A stretch of 64,000 bases of DNA from Schauerella fraxinea (GCA_030849945.1 JAVDKK010000002.1:186001-250000); one strand, 5' to 3'. Positions 49,836 through 58,512 are shown, numbered from the stretch's first letter. The notes: generated from the letters alone by a model not told the origin. Numbers and translations: made by a program.

Positions 49836-50345
49836 TTACGCTTTGACGGGCTTGAAGTTCATTGCCACGCCATTCATGCAATATCGCAGGCCCGTGGGTT
49901 TCGGGCCGTCGTCAAATACGTGACCCAAATGCCCGCCGCACGATGCGCAGGCCACTGCGGTGCGCTTCATGCCGAACGTCGAATCCGTTTCGGTCACGAT
50001 GGCGGCATCAAGCGGCTGCCAGAAGCTGGGCCACCCTGTACCGCTTTCAAACTTCGTCTTTGACGAGAAAAGATCTTTCTTGCAGCCTGCACAGTCGAAG
50101 ACGCCTTCGCGATGTTCGTTATTCAGCGGGCTGGAATAGGGGCGTTCGGTGCCGCTTTCGCGTAGCACGTCGTATTGCTGCGGCGTGAGCATCTTGCGCC
50201 ATTCGTCGGCCGTGTGTTTCACAGGGAAGGCGGCGTGGGCAGCTTCGCTCGCCATCGAGGTGCGGGGGCCGCGCAGGCTCAAGCCGACGTAGCCCAGCAC
50301 GCCCAATCCTCCAATCGTCAATGCGCGTCTACGGGTGTGATCCAT
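49836..50345 (-). CDS. msrB: peptide methionine sulfoxide reductase MsrB, exported form
   Basis: A 169-residue protein. The N-terminus HTRRRALTIGGLGVLGYVG looks like a Tat or uncleaved signal. Zinc cysteines C85, C88 (CAGC) and C133, C136 (CASC) and the catalytic C156 in RYCMNG are all present. MsrB reduces the R-epimer. It lies between msrA and the Met-rich peptide gene, all on the minus strand. Export fits a role in repairing oxidised envelope proteins. Confidence 0.91.
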   Translation of the reverse strand: MDHTRRRALTIGGLGVLGYVGLSLRGPRTSMASEAAHAAFPVKHTADEWRKMLTPQQYDVLRESGTERPYSSPLNNEHREGVFDCAGCKKDLFSSKTKFESGTGWPSFWQPLDAAIVTETDSTFGMKRTAVACASCGGHLGHVFDDGPKPTGLRYCMNGVAMNFKPVKA

Positions 50346-50412
50346 GGTGCATTCCTCATCATTGTTCGCGATTGGCCTGCTGCAAAAGACGCTGCGGCAG
50401 GCCGGTAGCTTC

Positions 50413-50745
50413 TTACTGCTTCATGCCGTCTTTGGACATGGTGCCTTTACCCATCGAATCCTTGCTTATGCCATCCTTCGACATGGATCCTTTGCCCATG
50501 GTGTCCTTCCCCATGCTGTCTTTGGACATCCCATCCTTGGACATGGTGCCGCCCTTGTTCATGCCGTCTTTGTTCATGCCGTCCTTGCTCATCGAATCCT
50601 TCGACATGCCGGTAGCGGGCGCCGTCGTGCTTTTACCCATGCTGTCCTTGGACATCGAATCTCGGCCCATGGTGTCGGCCGCGAACGCGGACCCTGCGGC
50701 AGCGGCCATGCAAACGGCAAAAACGGCGGTGGTGATCTTCTTCAT
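50413..50745 (-). CDS. exported methionine-rich repeat peptide (MrpX-like)
   Basis: A 110-residue protein: signal peptide MKKITTAVFAVCMAAAAGSA ending near FA-AD, then about 88 residues of five-residue repeats of the type M-S/G/N-K-D/G-S/G/T. I count 15 methionines in the mature part, one replaced by Ile (DGISKD). No cysteine or folded domain is visible. A methionine-rich periplasmic peptide working with YedY/MsrP to scavenge hypochlorite was described in Azospira (MrpX). Synteny with msrA, msrB and an MsrP-like gene supports the same role here. GAGGAG precedes ATG 50745. Confidence 0.8.
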   Translation of the reverse strand: MKKITTAVFAVCMAAAAGSAFAADTMGRDSMSKDSMGKSTTAPATGMSKDSMSKDGMNKDGMNKGGTMSKDGMSKDSMGKDTMGKGSMSKDGISKDSMGKGTMSKDGMKQ

Positions 50746-50832
50746 AGTGAACTCCTCAAGATGGAAACCTGCAAACGGAAGTTTGCGGTGTTGTGCGACG
50801 GGAACGTCGGGCATCACGATGTTTTCGATGCT

Positions 50833-51624
50833 TCAACTTCCGCCAAACCAGTTGTATCCCTGGTCTTCCCAGTAACCGCCCGGATAGGCATTGGTCACGA
50901 AAATGGCTTGAATGTGCTTTGGATTTTTGTACCCAAGCTTGGTGGGCATGCGCAGCTTCATCGGATAGCCGTACTCCGGCGGCAGCACTTGGCCGTCATA
51001 GGTAAGCGTCAGCAGCGTCTGCGGGTGTAACGCAGTGGGCATATCGATACTGGTGTAGTAATCGTCGGCGCATTTGAAGCCGATGTACTTCGCGGTCGTA
51101 TCAGCGCCCACACGTTCCAGAAAGTCGGAAAACTTCACTCCGCCCCAACGGCCGATGGCGCTCCAGCCCTCCACGCAGATGTGCCGGGTGATCTGCTCGG
51201 TTTGCGGCATCGCCGCCAGTTCATGCAACTGCCACTGGCGTTTGTCGCGCGCCATCCCGGAGACTTCGAGTCGAAAGCTGTCGCCGTCCACCTGACGAAT
51301 CTCATCCTGCCCGTAATAGGCGTTGAACGGAAACGGGCGGGTGATCATCGATTCGGGATAAGTGGGCGCCAATTGCTTTGGATCGAAGATCCACCCCTGC
51401 ACGCGGTCGTTGAAGCGCGAGATCTTGGTCAGCGCCTGTTCGACGCCGGCGTTGTCCGAGACGTTGCAGCCGCTCAAGAGGGCCACACCGCCGAGCGTCA
51501 ACGTTCGGGACAGGAAGGCGCGCCGTGAGCCGTCCTGGATGCGGGGCAGCAAAAGCTTCTTGGCGTCGCGCACGATATCGTCGGCGCGGGTGTTGCTCAT
51601 ATCGCGTTTATCGGTGGGGCGCAT
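50833..51624 (-). CDS. MsrP/YedY-like molybdenum oxidoreductase (sulfite oxidase family), Tat-lipoprotein signal
   Basis: A 263-residue molybdoenzyme. The Tat motif SRRAFLSRTLTLGGVALLSGC contains a lipobox LSGC ending at C53, so the mature protein may be a lipoprotein. The Mo ligand is C150 in ITRHICVEGWSAIGRW, and PPEYGYPMKLRMPTKLGYKN follows. It resembles MsrP but the partner gene is a cytochrome b, not the ferric-reductase-like MsrQ. It probably reduces envelope methionine sulfoxide. It lies 3 bases after the cytochrome gene. Confidence 0.83.
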   Translation of the reverse strand: MRPTDKRDMSNTRADDIVRDAKKLLLPRIQDGSRRAFLSRTLTLGGVALLSGCNVSDNAGVEQALTKISRFNDRVQGWIFDPKQLAPTYPESMITRPFPFNAYYGQDEIRQVDGDSFRLEVSGMARDKRQWQLHELAAMPQTEQITRHICVEGWSAIGRWGGVKFSDFLERVGADTTAKYIGFKCADDYYTSIDMPTALHPQTLLTLTYDGQVLPPEYGYPMKLRMPTKLGYKNPKHIQAIFVTNAYPGGYWEDQGYNWFGGS

Positions 51625-51627
51625 GCC

Positions 51628-52248
51628 TTATCGACCTCGAATCATGGTGAGTAGCGTGCGCGGCACGATGGCGACCATCGCGACGTGCACGACGACAAAT
51701 CCAACCAGCCCCGCCATGGCGAAAAAATGCACCCGGCGTGTGAATTCATAGCCGCCGAACAGGTCGCGCAGCAGGGCGAACTGCACAGGTTTCCAGAGCG
51801 CCAGGCCCGAAAGGATCAGGAGCGCAAGCACGATCACGGCAAACAGGTAGGCCAGGCGTTGAATGCTGTTGTACTGGCGCGGATCGGCGTGCGTCAGTTT
51901 GCCCCGCAGCGCCGCAGCGGTATCCGAGGCCAGCGCAGCGAGCTTGATGGGGAAGAACCGCGTTTGCATACGGCCGGTGCCGATATTGCAGGTCAGGTAT
52001 AAGAGCCCATTGGCGGCCAGCAGCCACATGCCGGCAAAATGCCATTGCAGCGCACCGCCCAGCCAGCCGCCAAGGGTGATGCTGTCGGTAAACCGGAAGT
52101 CGAATAGTGGCGAGGCGTTATAAATACGCCAACCGCTCGTCACCATGATCAGCACGGCCAACACATTGATCCAATGGGAAATTCTCAGCCAGCCGGGTTG
52201 CACGGCGGTCGCGGTGCGATGCGCACTGTGCGTCAAGGTTGTTGGCAT
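51628..52248 (-). CDS. cytochrome b (Ni/Fe-hydrogenase b-type/cytochrome b561 fold), partner of the molybdoenzyme
   Basis: A 206-residue protein with four hydrophobic spans and histidines placed for two haem b groups: RISHWINV in span 1, QWHFAGMW in span 2, and RRVHFFAMAGLVGFVVVHVAM in span 4. This family passes electrons from quinol to a periplasmic redox partner, here the Mo enzyme just downstream. ATG 52248 is chosen by length; the frame extends to 52311. It opens an operon running to msrA, divergent from a two-component system. Confidence 0.82.
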   Translation of the reverse strand: MPTTLTHSAHRTATAVQPGWLRISHWINVLAVLIMVTSGWRIYNASPLFDFRFTDSITLGGWLGGALQWHFAGMWLLAANGLLYLTCNIGTGRMQTRFFPIKLAALASDTAAALRGKLTHADPRQYNSIQRLAYLFAVIVLALLILSGLALWKPVQFALLRDLFGGYEFTRRVHFFAMAGLVGFVVVHVAMVAIVPRTLLTMIRGR

Positions 52249-52402
52249 GTCGGGCCCCAGTTCTCTTCTGATGGATGCATTGTTGAGCCGACACGGTCGC
52301 CAAGTCCTCACGCAAACTTAAAATAATCGTGAACTTTGCGGGAGCCGAAAGGCGTCACAATGTTGGCGTTGCAACATGGCAGTGATCTGACCCTTTTCAT
52401 TC

Positions 52403-53152
52403 ATGGATACGCAAAAACGCGTTCTGATCGTCGAAGACGACATGCATATTGCCGAGCTCCTGCGCATGCATCTGCGCGACGAGGGCTATCTGGTCACGCA
52501 TGCGCCTGACGGTAACGAAGGCTTGCGGCGGCTGGAAGAGGGCGGCTGGCACGCTTTGGTACTCGATTTGATGCTGCCGGGTATCGACGGGTTGGAGCTG
52601 TGCAAGCGCACCCGTGCAATGACGCGCTATACGCCGATCATCATTATCAGTGCGCGCTCGAGCGAGGTGCATCGCATTCTTGGATTGGAATTGGGCGCAG
52701 ACGATTACCTCGCCAAACCCTTTTCGATTCTCGAACTCGTGGCGCGCGTGAAAGCGCTGATCCGCCGAACGGATGCGCTGGCGCGTGATATGAAAATCGA
52801 TGCGGGCCTGATTCAGGTGAACGGCGTGGCGATCGATCCGATGGCTCGCGATGCGCGGGTGGACGATAAGCCGATCGAATTGACGCCGCGTGAGTTCGAT
52901 CTGCTGGCGTTTTTCGTGCGCAACCCGGGCAAGGTTTTTTCGCGGATGGATCTGCTCAATCATGTGTGGGGGTATCAGCACGATGGCTATGAGCACACCG
53001 TGAATACGCACATCAATCGGCTGCGGATGAAGATCGAGCCGGATCCGGCCAATCCATGCCGCATTTTGACGGTATGGGGGCATGGCTATAAGTTTGCGCC
53101 GTCGGCACAGGCCACGCTGGCACCGCCCGCTGCGCCGGCGGATCGGTCATGA
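52403..53152 (+). CDS. two-component response regulator, OmpR/PhoB family
   Basis: A 249-residue regulator. The receiver domain has acidic pocket E11-D12-D13, phospho-acceptor D55 (VLDLMLPG) and K105 (YLAKPF). The C-terminal winged helix includes IELTPREFDLLAFFVRNPGKV and HTVNTHINRLRMKIE. It is divergent from the cytochrome-MsrP-MRP-Msr operon and overlaps the kinase gene. E. coli HprR, of the same family, controls msrPQ in response to hypochlorite, so an analogous link is plausible here. Confidence 0.9.
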   Translation: MDTQKRVLIVEDDMHIAELLRMHLRDEGYLVTHAPDGNEGLRRLEEGGWHALVLDLMLPGIDGLELCKRTRAMTRYTPIIIISARSSEVHRILGLELGADDYLAKPFSILELVARVKALIRRTDALARDMKIDAGLIQVNGVAIDPMARDARVDDKPIELTPREFDLLAFFVRNPGKVFSRMDLLNHVWGYQHDGYEHTVNTHINRLRMKIEPDPANPCRILTVWGHGYKFAPSAQATLAPPAAPADRS

Positions 53153-54630
53153 GACGTTTGACGGTCACTCAGCGGCTGTGTGCCGTGTTCGCGTTGTTGT
53201 TGCTCGCCTGCTGCGGCGCCTCGGTGTGGCTGCAGATGCGCGCGACGGCTGAGCAGGAGCAGGAAACGGTGCAGCGGTTGTCCGCCGGTTTGGCCAGCCA
53301 TATCGCCGAAAGCGACGAGTTCATGACGGCAGACGGGCTGAATGCAGTGGCGCTGCGCGCGTTGTTCGACAAGCTGATGGCGGTGAACCCCAGCGTCGAG
53401 GTCTATCTGTTGAACAAGGCGGGCGTGATCGTGGGCAATGCCGCGCCGCCGGGGTCGCTCAAGCGCGATCGGGTCGATCTGGGCCCTTTGCAATCGCTGG
53501 CCAGTGGCGAGCCGCTGCCGATCCTGGGAGACGATCCGCGTAGCGCCACGGCGCGCAAAGTGTTCAGTGCCGCCCCGTTGTTTCGCAACGGGCAACCTGC
53601 CGGATTCGTGTATGTGGTGCTGCTCGGTGAAACGCACGATCTGGTCGCCGCGAATCTCACCTCCAGCAGTGTGCTGCGGGTCACGCTCTGGTCGATGGCG
53701 CTGGTGGCATTGCTGGGCTTGGCGGCAGGATTGATCGCGTTTCGCTTGATCACTACGCCGCTTCGCAGCTTGACGCAGGCCGTGCGGGCCTTCGATGCGG
53801 GGGCTTCCGCACCGCTCAAGTTGACGCATGGGCCCGCCGCGCTACCGGACGGCGAACGCGACGAGATCGTGGTGCTGCGTCACAGCTACGAGCAAATGGC
53901 GCAGCGTATCGGCGAGCAATGGTCGGCGTTGACGCAGGCCGATCAGCAACGGCGCGAGATCATCGCCAACATTTCGCACGATTTGCGCACGCCGCTGACC
54001 TCCCTGCATGGGTATCTCGAAACGCTGTTGTTGAAGGCGGAAACGTTGACGCCTGACGAGCGGCGGCGGTATCTCGACATCGCCCTGGCGCAGAGCCGCA
54101 AGGTCGGCAAGCTGGCGCAAACCTTGTTCGAGCTGGCGCGGTTGGAATCCGGCGTCGTTCAACCCGAGCGGGAAATGTTCTCACTGGCCGAGTTGGTTCA
54201 AGACGTCCTGCAGAAATTCGAATTGGCGGCAGAAGCGCGCCGATTGTCGCTGTCGATCGATGTGGGGCGCGATGTGCCGATGGCATGTGCCGATCTGGGG
54301 ATGATCGAACGCGTGTTGACCAATCTGCTCGACAACGCGATTCGGCATACGCCTGCCGGCGGCACGATCGAGGTGGCACTGCACCGTGCGCACAATGCCG
54401 TGGCGGTGTCCGTGAGCGACACCGGCCCGGGCATCCCCCAGTCGCTGCGCGAGGGTTTGTTCAAGCGCGCGTCGTCACTCGGCCCGGCACAGGGCGACCG
54501 CGGCGGCCTGGGTTTGCTTATCGTGCGGCGCATTTTGCAGTTGCACGACAGCGACATTCAATTGGTCGAGCGCGCAGGCAAGGGCGCCGTATTCGAGTTT
54601 GCGTTGCCGGTGGTTAAAGCGGCAGGTTGA
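53149..54630 (+). CDS. two-component sensor histidine kinase
   Basis: A 493-residue membrane kinase. TM1 spans about residues 8-26, a periplasmic sensor of about 150 residues follows, TM2 is near 180-203, then a HAMP linker. The H-box NISHDLRTPLTSLHG, N-box LLDNAIRHTP, G1 DTGPGIP and G2 GGLGLLIVRRI are all intact. It starts at ATG 53149, overlapping the regulator stop. The periplasmic sensor could detect oxidants, given the divergent methionine-repair operon. Confidence 0.9.
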   Translation: MRRLTVTQRLCAVFALLLLACCGASVWLQMRATAEQEQETVQRLSAGLASHIAESDEFMTADGLNAVALRALFDKLMAVNPSVEVYLLNKAGVIVGNAAPPGSLKRDRVDLGPLQSLASGEPLPILGDDPRSATARKVFSAAPLFRNGQPAGFVYVVLLGETHDLVAANLTSSSVLRVTLWSMALVALLGLAAGLIAFRLITTPLRSLTQAVRAFDAGASAPLKLTHGPAALPDGERDEIVVLRHSYEQMAQRIGEQWSALTQADQQRREIIANISHDLRTPLTSLHGYLETLLLKAETLTPDERRRYLDIALAQSRKVGKLAQTLFELARLESGVVQPEREMFSLAELVQDVLQKFELAAEARRLSLSIDVGRDVPMACADLGMIERVLTNLLDNAIRHTPAGGTIEVALHRAHNAVAVSVSDTGPGIPQSLREGLFKRASSLGPAQGDRGGLGLLIVRRILQLHDSDIQLVERAGKGAVFEFALPVVKAAG

Positions 54631-55507
54631 TCGCATCGGTCGCCAAGCGTGCAAGCAGGTCTTCAGTGGGTGTATTGAAGCTTCGATTTTTCGGCCACAC
54701 GGCGCACAGTGGCAGATCGTCCACCGCCAGTAGCGGTTTGGCAATCAGCCCGCAACGATGCGCATGCACCGCGCTGAGATTTTCCAGCACCGCGATCCCG
54801 GCATTGGCCTCAACCAGCGCGCACGCGGCCGACGACTGCATCACTTCGATCGATGGCGTGAAGTCCAATCCAGCATGTTTCATCGCGCGGGAGAAGGATT
54901 CGCCTACCCGCAGGTGCGGGCTCAGCACGATGAGGCGCGCGGCGGCCATGTCTGCCAGGCCTAGCTTCTTCTTTCGTGCCAGGGGATGATCGGGTCGCAT
55001 CACACAACACAGGCTTAATGGGGCCAGCAGCTTCGTGCCGACGCGGTCGCCCATGGGTGAGCCGAGGATGACACCCACGTCGATCCGCTGATCGGCAGCC
55101 ATGTCGATGATGTCGAGTGCGTTGCCGGCGCGCAGCAATACCGTCATGCCGGGGTGCCGCGCCTGTATCCATTCGATGGCCGACGGCAGCAAGCTGATGG
55201 CAGCAGTCGATACCGTGCCAACCACCAGTCGGCTTGTCAGCCCGCGTTTCAGATCCTGGGATAGCCGGTCCACTGCCTCCAGCCCGGCCAACGCATTGAG
55301 CACCTCAGGCAGCATCGCTTGCCCGTTTCGCGTCAGCGTCAGCCGGCGGCGTTCGCGCGTGAAGAGGTCGAAACCCAGGCGATCTTCCATATGACGCAGC
55401 ATCGCGCTGGCGGCGGGCTGCGACATGCCGACCGCCTCGGCGGCAGCGGTGACCGTACCCAGCGTGTGCACGGCTTTCAACAGGGCGAGTTCGGTAGGCT
55501 TGAGCAT
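54614..55507 (-). CDS. LysR family transcriptional regulator
   Basis: A 297-residue LysR protein. The N-terminal helix-turn-helix reads VTAAAEAVGMSQPAASAMLRHMEDRLGFDLF, the rest is the usual substrate-binding effector domain. Its 3' end overlaps that of the kinase gene by 17 bases in convergent orientation. It is divergent from the muconate-cycloisomerase-like gene across a 50-60 base AT-rich control region, the classic LysR arrangement, so it probably controls that gene. Confidence 0.9.
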   Translation of the reverse strand: MLKPTELALLKAVHTLGTVTAAAEAVGMSQPAASAMLRHMEDRLGFDLFTRERRRLTLTRNGQAMLPEVLNALAGLEAVDRLSQDLKRGLTSRLVVGTVSTAAISLLPSAIEWIQARHPGMTVLLRAGNALDIIDMAADQRIDVGVILGSPMGDRVGTKLLAPLSLCCVMRPDHPLARKKKLGLADMAAARLIVLSPHLRVGESFSRAMKHAGLDFTPSIEVMQSSAACALVEANAGIAVLENLSAVHAHRCGLIAKPLLAVDDLPLCAVWPKNRSFNTPTEDLLARLATDAINLPL

Positions 55508-55566
55508 GGCGCAATGTATATAAATAAGTATATGAATACAGTGATTATATATATTTGACTATATCA
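55508..55566. promoter_or_regulatory. AT-rich divergent promoter region, LysR/enolase-superfamily pair
   Basis: The short gap between the divergent LysR and enolase-superfamily genes is almost pure A/T (GTATATAAATAAGTATATG and ATTATATATATTTGAC), strikingly unlike the GC-rich surroundings. It has room for overlapping promoters and a LysR box. AAT-N6-ATT symmetry lies near the middle. A TTG at 55555 may serve as an alternative start of the downstream gene. Confidence 0.55.
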
Positions 55567-56715
55567 ATGCCGCTTGCAACACTGATGCCCTTGACGCATT
55601 CATCACGAGGCAAACGCGTGGCCGCTGCAACGATCCGATCGATTACCTGCATTCCGATGCGCTTGCCTTTCCATCATTGGACGGCGGCGCCCTTGTTCGC
55701 CGGGCGTCCGCGCGACAAACTCGACAGCGCCCTGGTGCGGCTGGAGATCAGCGACGGCACGGTTGGGTGGGGAGAGTCGTATTGCGTCGAGCCGACGGCG
55801 CTCAAAGCCATCTTCGACACGTTGATCGCGCCGCTCGCGGTGGGGAAGTCATGCGAGGACGATACGTTGGTGCCCGTCATCCGGCGCACGTTGCATAACC
55901 TGGGCCGTTCGGGTCCGGTACTGCACGCGATTGCCGGGCTCGATATTGCGCTGTGGGACATCAAGGCCAAGCTACAGGGTGTGCCGCTTTATGCCTTATT
56001 GGGTGGCAAGCAGCGCGACAGCGTGAATGCCTATGCCTCGCTATTGCAGTATTACGCCGACGAGTCCCTGATCGATCGCAACGTCACGCGTGCGCTGGAG
56101 GCGGGCTACGCGGAGGTCAAACTGCACGAGCGGACGACGGGTGCCGTGGCAGCGGCGCGCCGTGCGATGGGTGCGGGGCTGCCGCTGATGGTGGACACCA
56201 ATTGCGCCTGGCTGCCTGACGAAGCCGATGGCGCCATCGCCGACATGGCGGCGCACGACCCATTGTGGATCGAGGAGCCGCTCTGGCCGCCCGAAGATCA
56301 CGATGCCCTGGCGCGTTTGAGCAAGCGGTCACCCGTGCCATTGGCTGTGGGTGAGAACGCCAGCAGCGCCTTCGAGATAACGAAACTGGTGGCAGACGGC
56401 ACGGTGCGCTATGTGCAGCCGAGCGTCATCAAACTTGGGTTGACGGCGGCGGTCGAGATCTCGCGCTTGTGCGAAGGCACGGCGGTGCGATGCGCGCCTC
56501 AGGTTGCGTTCTTCGGTCCCGGATATCTGGCGGCGCTCCATCTGTTGGCCGCGCAGCCCACGCCGGCGTCGCTTGAGCGTTTGTATGTCGAGTTGCAGCA
56601 CGTTCCATACGGCGCATCGGTGCCGATCGTAGCGGGCAAGGTAAGCGTGCCGGATCTGCCGGGGCTGGGCGCCGATCCTGAAGCGGCGCTGGTCGCCGGA
56701 CGTTTCAGTTCATAG
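55567..56715 (+). CDS. mandelate racemase/muconate lactonizing enzyme family protein
   Basis: About 382 residues of enolase-superfamily fold. Capping domain SITCIPMRLPFHHWTAAPL and barrel residues AEVKLHERT (catalytic lysine), MVDTNCAW (Asp), LWIEEPLWP (Glu) and AVGENASS (Glu/Asn) form the metal site. The K-x-H order resembles the mandelate-racemase/cis-muconate branches. Starts are uncertain: ATG 55567 is preferred, with TTG 55555 and ATG 55585 as alternatives. It is followed 50 bases on by a Bug receptor, suggesting one uptake-and-catabolism unit under the LysR protein. Confidence 0.86.
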   Translation: MPLATLMPLTHSSRGKRVAAATIRSITCIPMRLPFHHWTAAPLFAGRPRDKLDSALVRLEISDGTVGWGESYCVEPTALKAIFDTLIAPLAVGKSCEDDTLVPVIRRTLHNLGRSGPVLHAIAGLDIALWDIKAKLQGVPLYALLGGKQRDSVNAYASLLQYYADESLIDRNVTRALEAGYAEVKLHERTTGAVAAARRAMGAGLPLMVDTNCAWLPDEADGAIADMAAHDPLWIEEPLWPPEDHDALARLSKRSPVPLAVGENASSAFEITKLVADGTVRYVQPSVIKLGLTAAVEISRLCEGTAVRCAPQVAFFGPGYLAALHLLAAQPTPASLERLYVELQHVPYGASVPIVAGKVSVPDLPGLGADPEAALVAGRFSS

Positions 56716-56764
56716 GTCGCCGGCACACCCGGGGGCCAACAAAAAGAAAACAGAGGAGACATCG

Positions 56765-57754
56765 ATGATTCACAGCAGAAGAAAATTTATCGCCGCGTCA
56801 TCGGCAATCGTCGGGGCGCAGGCGTTGTGGCCCGCCCTGGTGCGTGCGCAGGATAAGTATCCGACGAAGCCCGTGCGCATCATCGTGCCATTTGCGCCGG
56901 GGGCAGCCAGTGACACCCTCGGGCGGTTTGCCGCCGAAGCATTGACGTCGGCGCTCAAGCAAACATTCATCGTCGAGAACCGCAGTGGCGGAGGAACGGT
57001 GATCGGCACGCGCGCTGTGGCATCGGCGCCGCCGGATGGCTATCTGCTCGGGTTTGTGGATACGACTTTCGTGATCAATCCTGGCCTTCTCGGCAGTCAG
57101 CTGACTTACGACACCATCAAGGACTTCGAGCCGATCACGCAAATCTGCACGGCGCCGTTCGTGCTCGTCGTGCATCCTTCGGTGAAGGCGCAGACGTTGG
57201 CCGAGTTCATCGCGCTGGCCAAGGCGAATCCCGGCACGCTGAGTTACGGCTCCTCCGGCGTGGGCAGCGCGCCGCATCTGGCGGGACAACAGCTGCGTCA
57301 GGAAGCCGGTATCGATGTTGTGCATGTGCCGTATCGCGGGGGCTCGACCGTTTATACCGACCTGATGGGCGGACAGATTCAATTTTCATTCGGCACCGTG
57401 CCGTCGCTGCTCGAGCACATCAAATCCGGCCGTATGCGAGCACTGGCGTTGACGACGCCGAGCCGCGTGGCGGCCTTGCCCGACGTACCGACGATGGCTG
57501 AATCGGGCTATCCCGGCGTCAACACCGAACCCCTCTTCGGACTGGTGGCGCCCGCGCAGACGCCGCGCGAGATCGTTGCACAACTCCAATCAGTCGTGGC
57601 GACGTCGGTGGTCAGCGGTGAACTCAATGCCAAATTGAAGGGCATTGGATTTACGCCGATCGGCAGCACGTCCGAGGCGTTTGCCGAAACGATCAAGAAA
57701 AACATCGCGATGTGGACCGACGTGATTCGTCGCGGCAATATCAAGCCGGAGTAA
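56765..57754 (+). CDS. Bug/TctC family periplasmic receptor
   Basis: A 329-residue receptor. The N-terminus SRRKFIAASSAIVGAQALW resembles a Tat signal, unusual for the mostly Sec-dependent Bug family. Family marks RIIVPFAPGAASDTLGRF, FIVENRSGGGTVIG and APPDGYLLGFV are present. GAGGAGA precedes the ATG at 56765. It follows the enolase-superfamily enzyme and is likely its transport partner. Confidence 0.9.
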   Translation: MIHSRRKFIAASSAIVGAQALWPALVRAQDKYPTKPVRIIVPFAPGAASDTLGRFAAEALTSALKQTFIVENRSGGGTVIGTRAVASAPPDGYLLGFVDTTFVINPGLLGSQLTYDTIKDFEPITQICTAPFVLVVHPSVKAQTLAEFIALAKANPGTLSYGSSGVGSAPHLAGQQLRQEAGIDVVHVPYRGGSTVYTDLMGGQIQFSFGTVPSLLEHIKSGRMRALALTTPSRVAALPDVPTMAESGYPGVNTEPLFGLVAPAQTPREIVAQLQSVVATSVVSGELNAKLKGIGFTPIGSTSEAFAETIKKNIAMWTDVIRRGNIKPE

Positions 57755-57757
57755 GCC

Positions 57758-57850
57758 ATGACACATGACGCAATCCGAAACAGAGTAGGGACGCTCGCGG
57801 TCATCCCGAACAGCAATGCCCCTCACGATGTGGCCGGAGCAGGACGATGA
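57758..57850 (+). CDS. possible 30-residue small protein or gene remnant
   Basis: An ATG 3 bases after the Bug stop opens a 30-codon frame that ends in ATGA, overlapping the start of the HD-domain gene. The start reads RNRVGTLAVIPNSN, which faintly resembles the N-terminus of Asp/Glu racemase or maleate isomerase proteins. It could be a truncated remnant, or a short leader that couples translation of its neighbours. Evidence is position only. Confidence 0.3.
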   Translation: MTHDAIRNRVGTLAVIPNSNAPHDVAGAGR

Positions 57851-58512
57851 CACTCAACTATTGCGGGTTGCGTCGCGCGGTCACCTCGCACACTCGCGAG
57901 GCGGTACTCGCCGATTTCCCCGAGATCCGGTTGATCGAAGATGCGGCGTTGCGTGCGTTAACGGTGGAAGCGTGGAGCTATGCGCTGTGTTGCTCCGACT
58001 TCGAGCGCATCACCGATATGCCGGCCGAGGGCAATCCAGGGTCGCCGGTGCTCAAGCGGGGCACACAGGCCGATCACCTCCGCGGCGTCGTTCGTCTTGC
58101 GCTGCGCCTGGCCGACGAGTTTCGCAGTGCCTGGGACGACGTGGTCATCGATCAGGACGTGTTGATCGCGGCTGCCGTGTGCCACGACGTGGGTAAACCG
58201 TATGAGTTCGATGTGAAAAACCGCGCGCGTTGGGCCAGCGATCCGTCGGCGAGCGGGCAGCCAGCATTCCGGCATTCGGTGTTTGGCATGCACGTGTGCC
58301 TGACCGTGGGCTTGCCCGAAGAGATTGCACACGTGGCGGTGGGCCATTCGATGGAAGGGCAATTCATGGGGCTCAGCACGGAATGCGTGCTGGTGCGGCA
58401 GGCCGACCACTGCTGGTGGCAAATCGCCGGCGCCGTTGGGCTGACGGTGCCCGGGACGCTCGGCCCCAACCATGGGCTGACGCGCCCTCGGGCGCTTCGT
58501 TCGGCCCCATGA
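57847..58512 (+). CDS. HD-domain phosphohydrolase-like protein
   Basis: A 221-residue HD-superfamily protein. H77 (QADHLRGVVRL), H113-D114 (AVCHDVGKPYEF), a histidine in FRHSVFGMHV and a later RQADHCWW give the H...HD...H...D arrangement of metal-dependent phosphohydrolases. No partner domain is fused. It may hydrolyse a nucleotide or an organic phosphoester; HD proteins in catabolic clusters sometimes act as hydrolases on pathway metabolites. Substrate unknown. Confidence 0.8.
   Translation: MTLNYCGLRRAVTSHTREAVLADFPEIRLIEDAALRALTVEAWSYALCCSDFERITDMPAEGNPGSPVLKRGTQADHLRGVVRLALRLADEFRSAWDDVVIDQDVLIAAAVCHDVGKPYEFDVKNRARWASDPSASGQPAFRHSVFGMHVCLTVGLPEEIAHVAVGHSMEGQFMGLSTECVLVRQADHCWWQIAGAVGLTVPGTLGPNHGLTRPRALRSAP

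Noticed and set aside
50420..50690. Tandem DNA repeat that might be a CRISPR array or non-coding satellite
   Set aside because: The 15-base period is in frame with a signal-peptide-bearing gene and encodes Met-Lys repeats; there are no unique spacers.
51628..52248. MsrQ
   Set aside because: MsrQ is a six-span ferric-reductase-like haem protein; this has four spans and the histidine layout of hydrogenase-type cytochrome b.
52360..52377. ATGTTG-N6-CAACAT as a response-regulator operator
   Set aside because: Only 6 bases per arm and OmpR-type regulators usually bind direct repeats; too weak to list as a feature.
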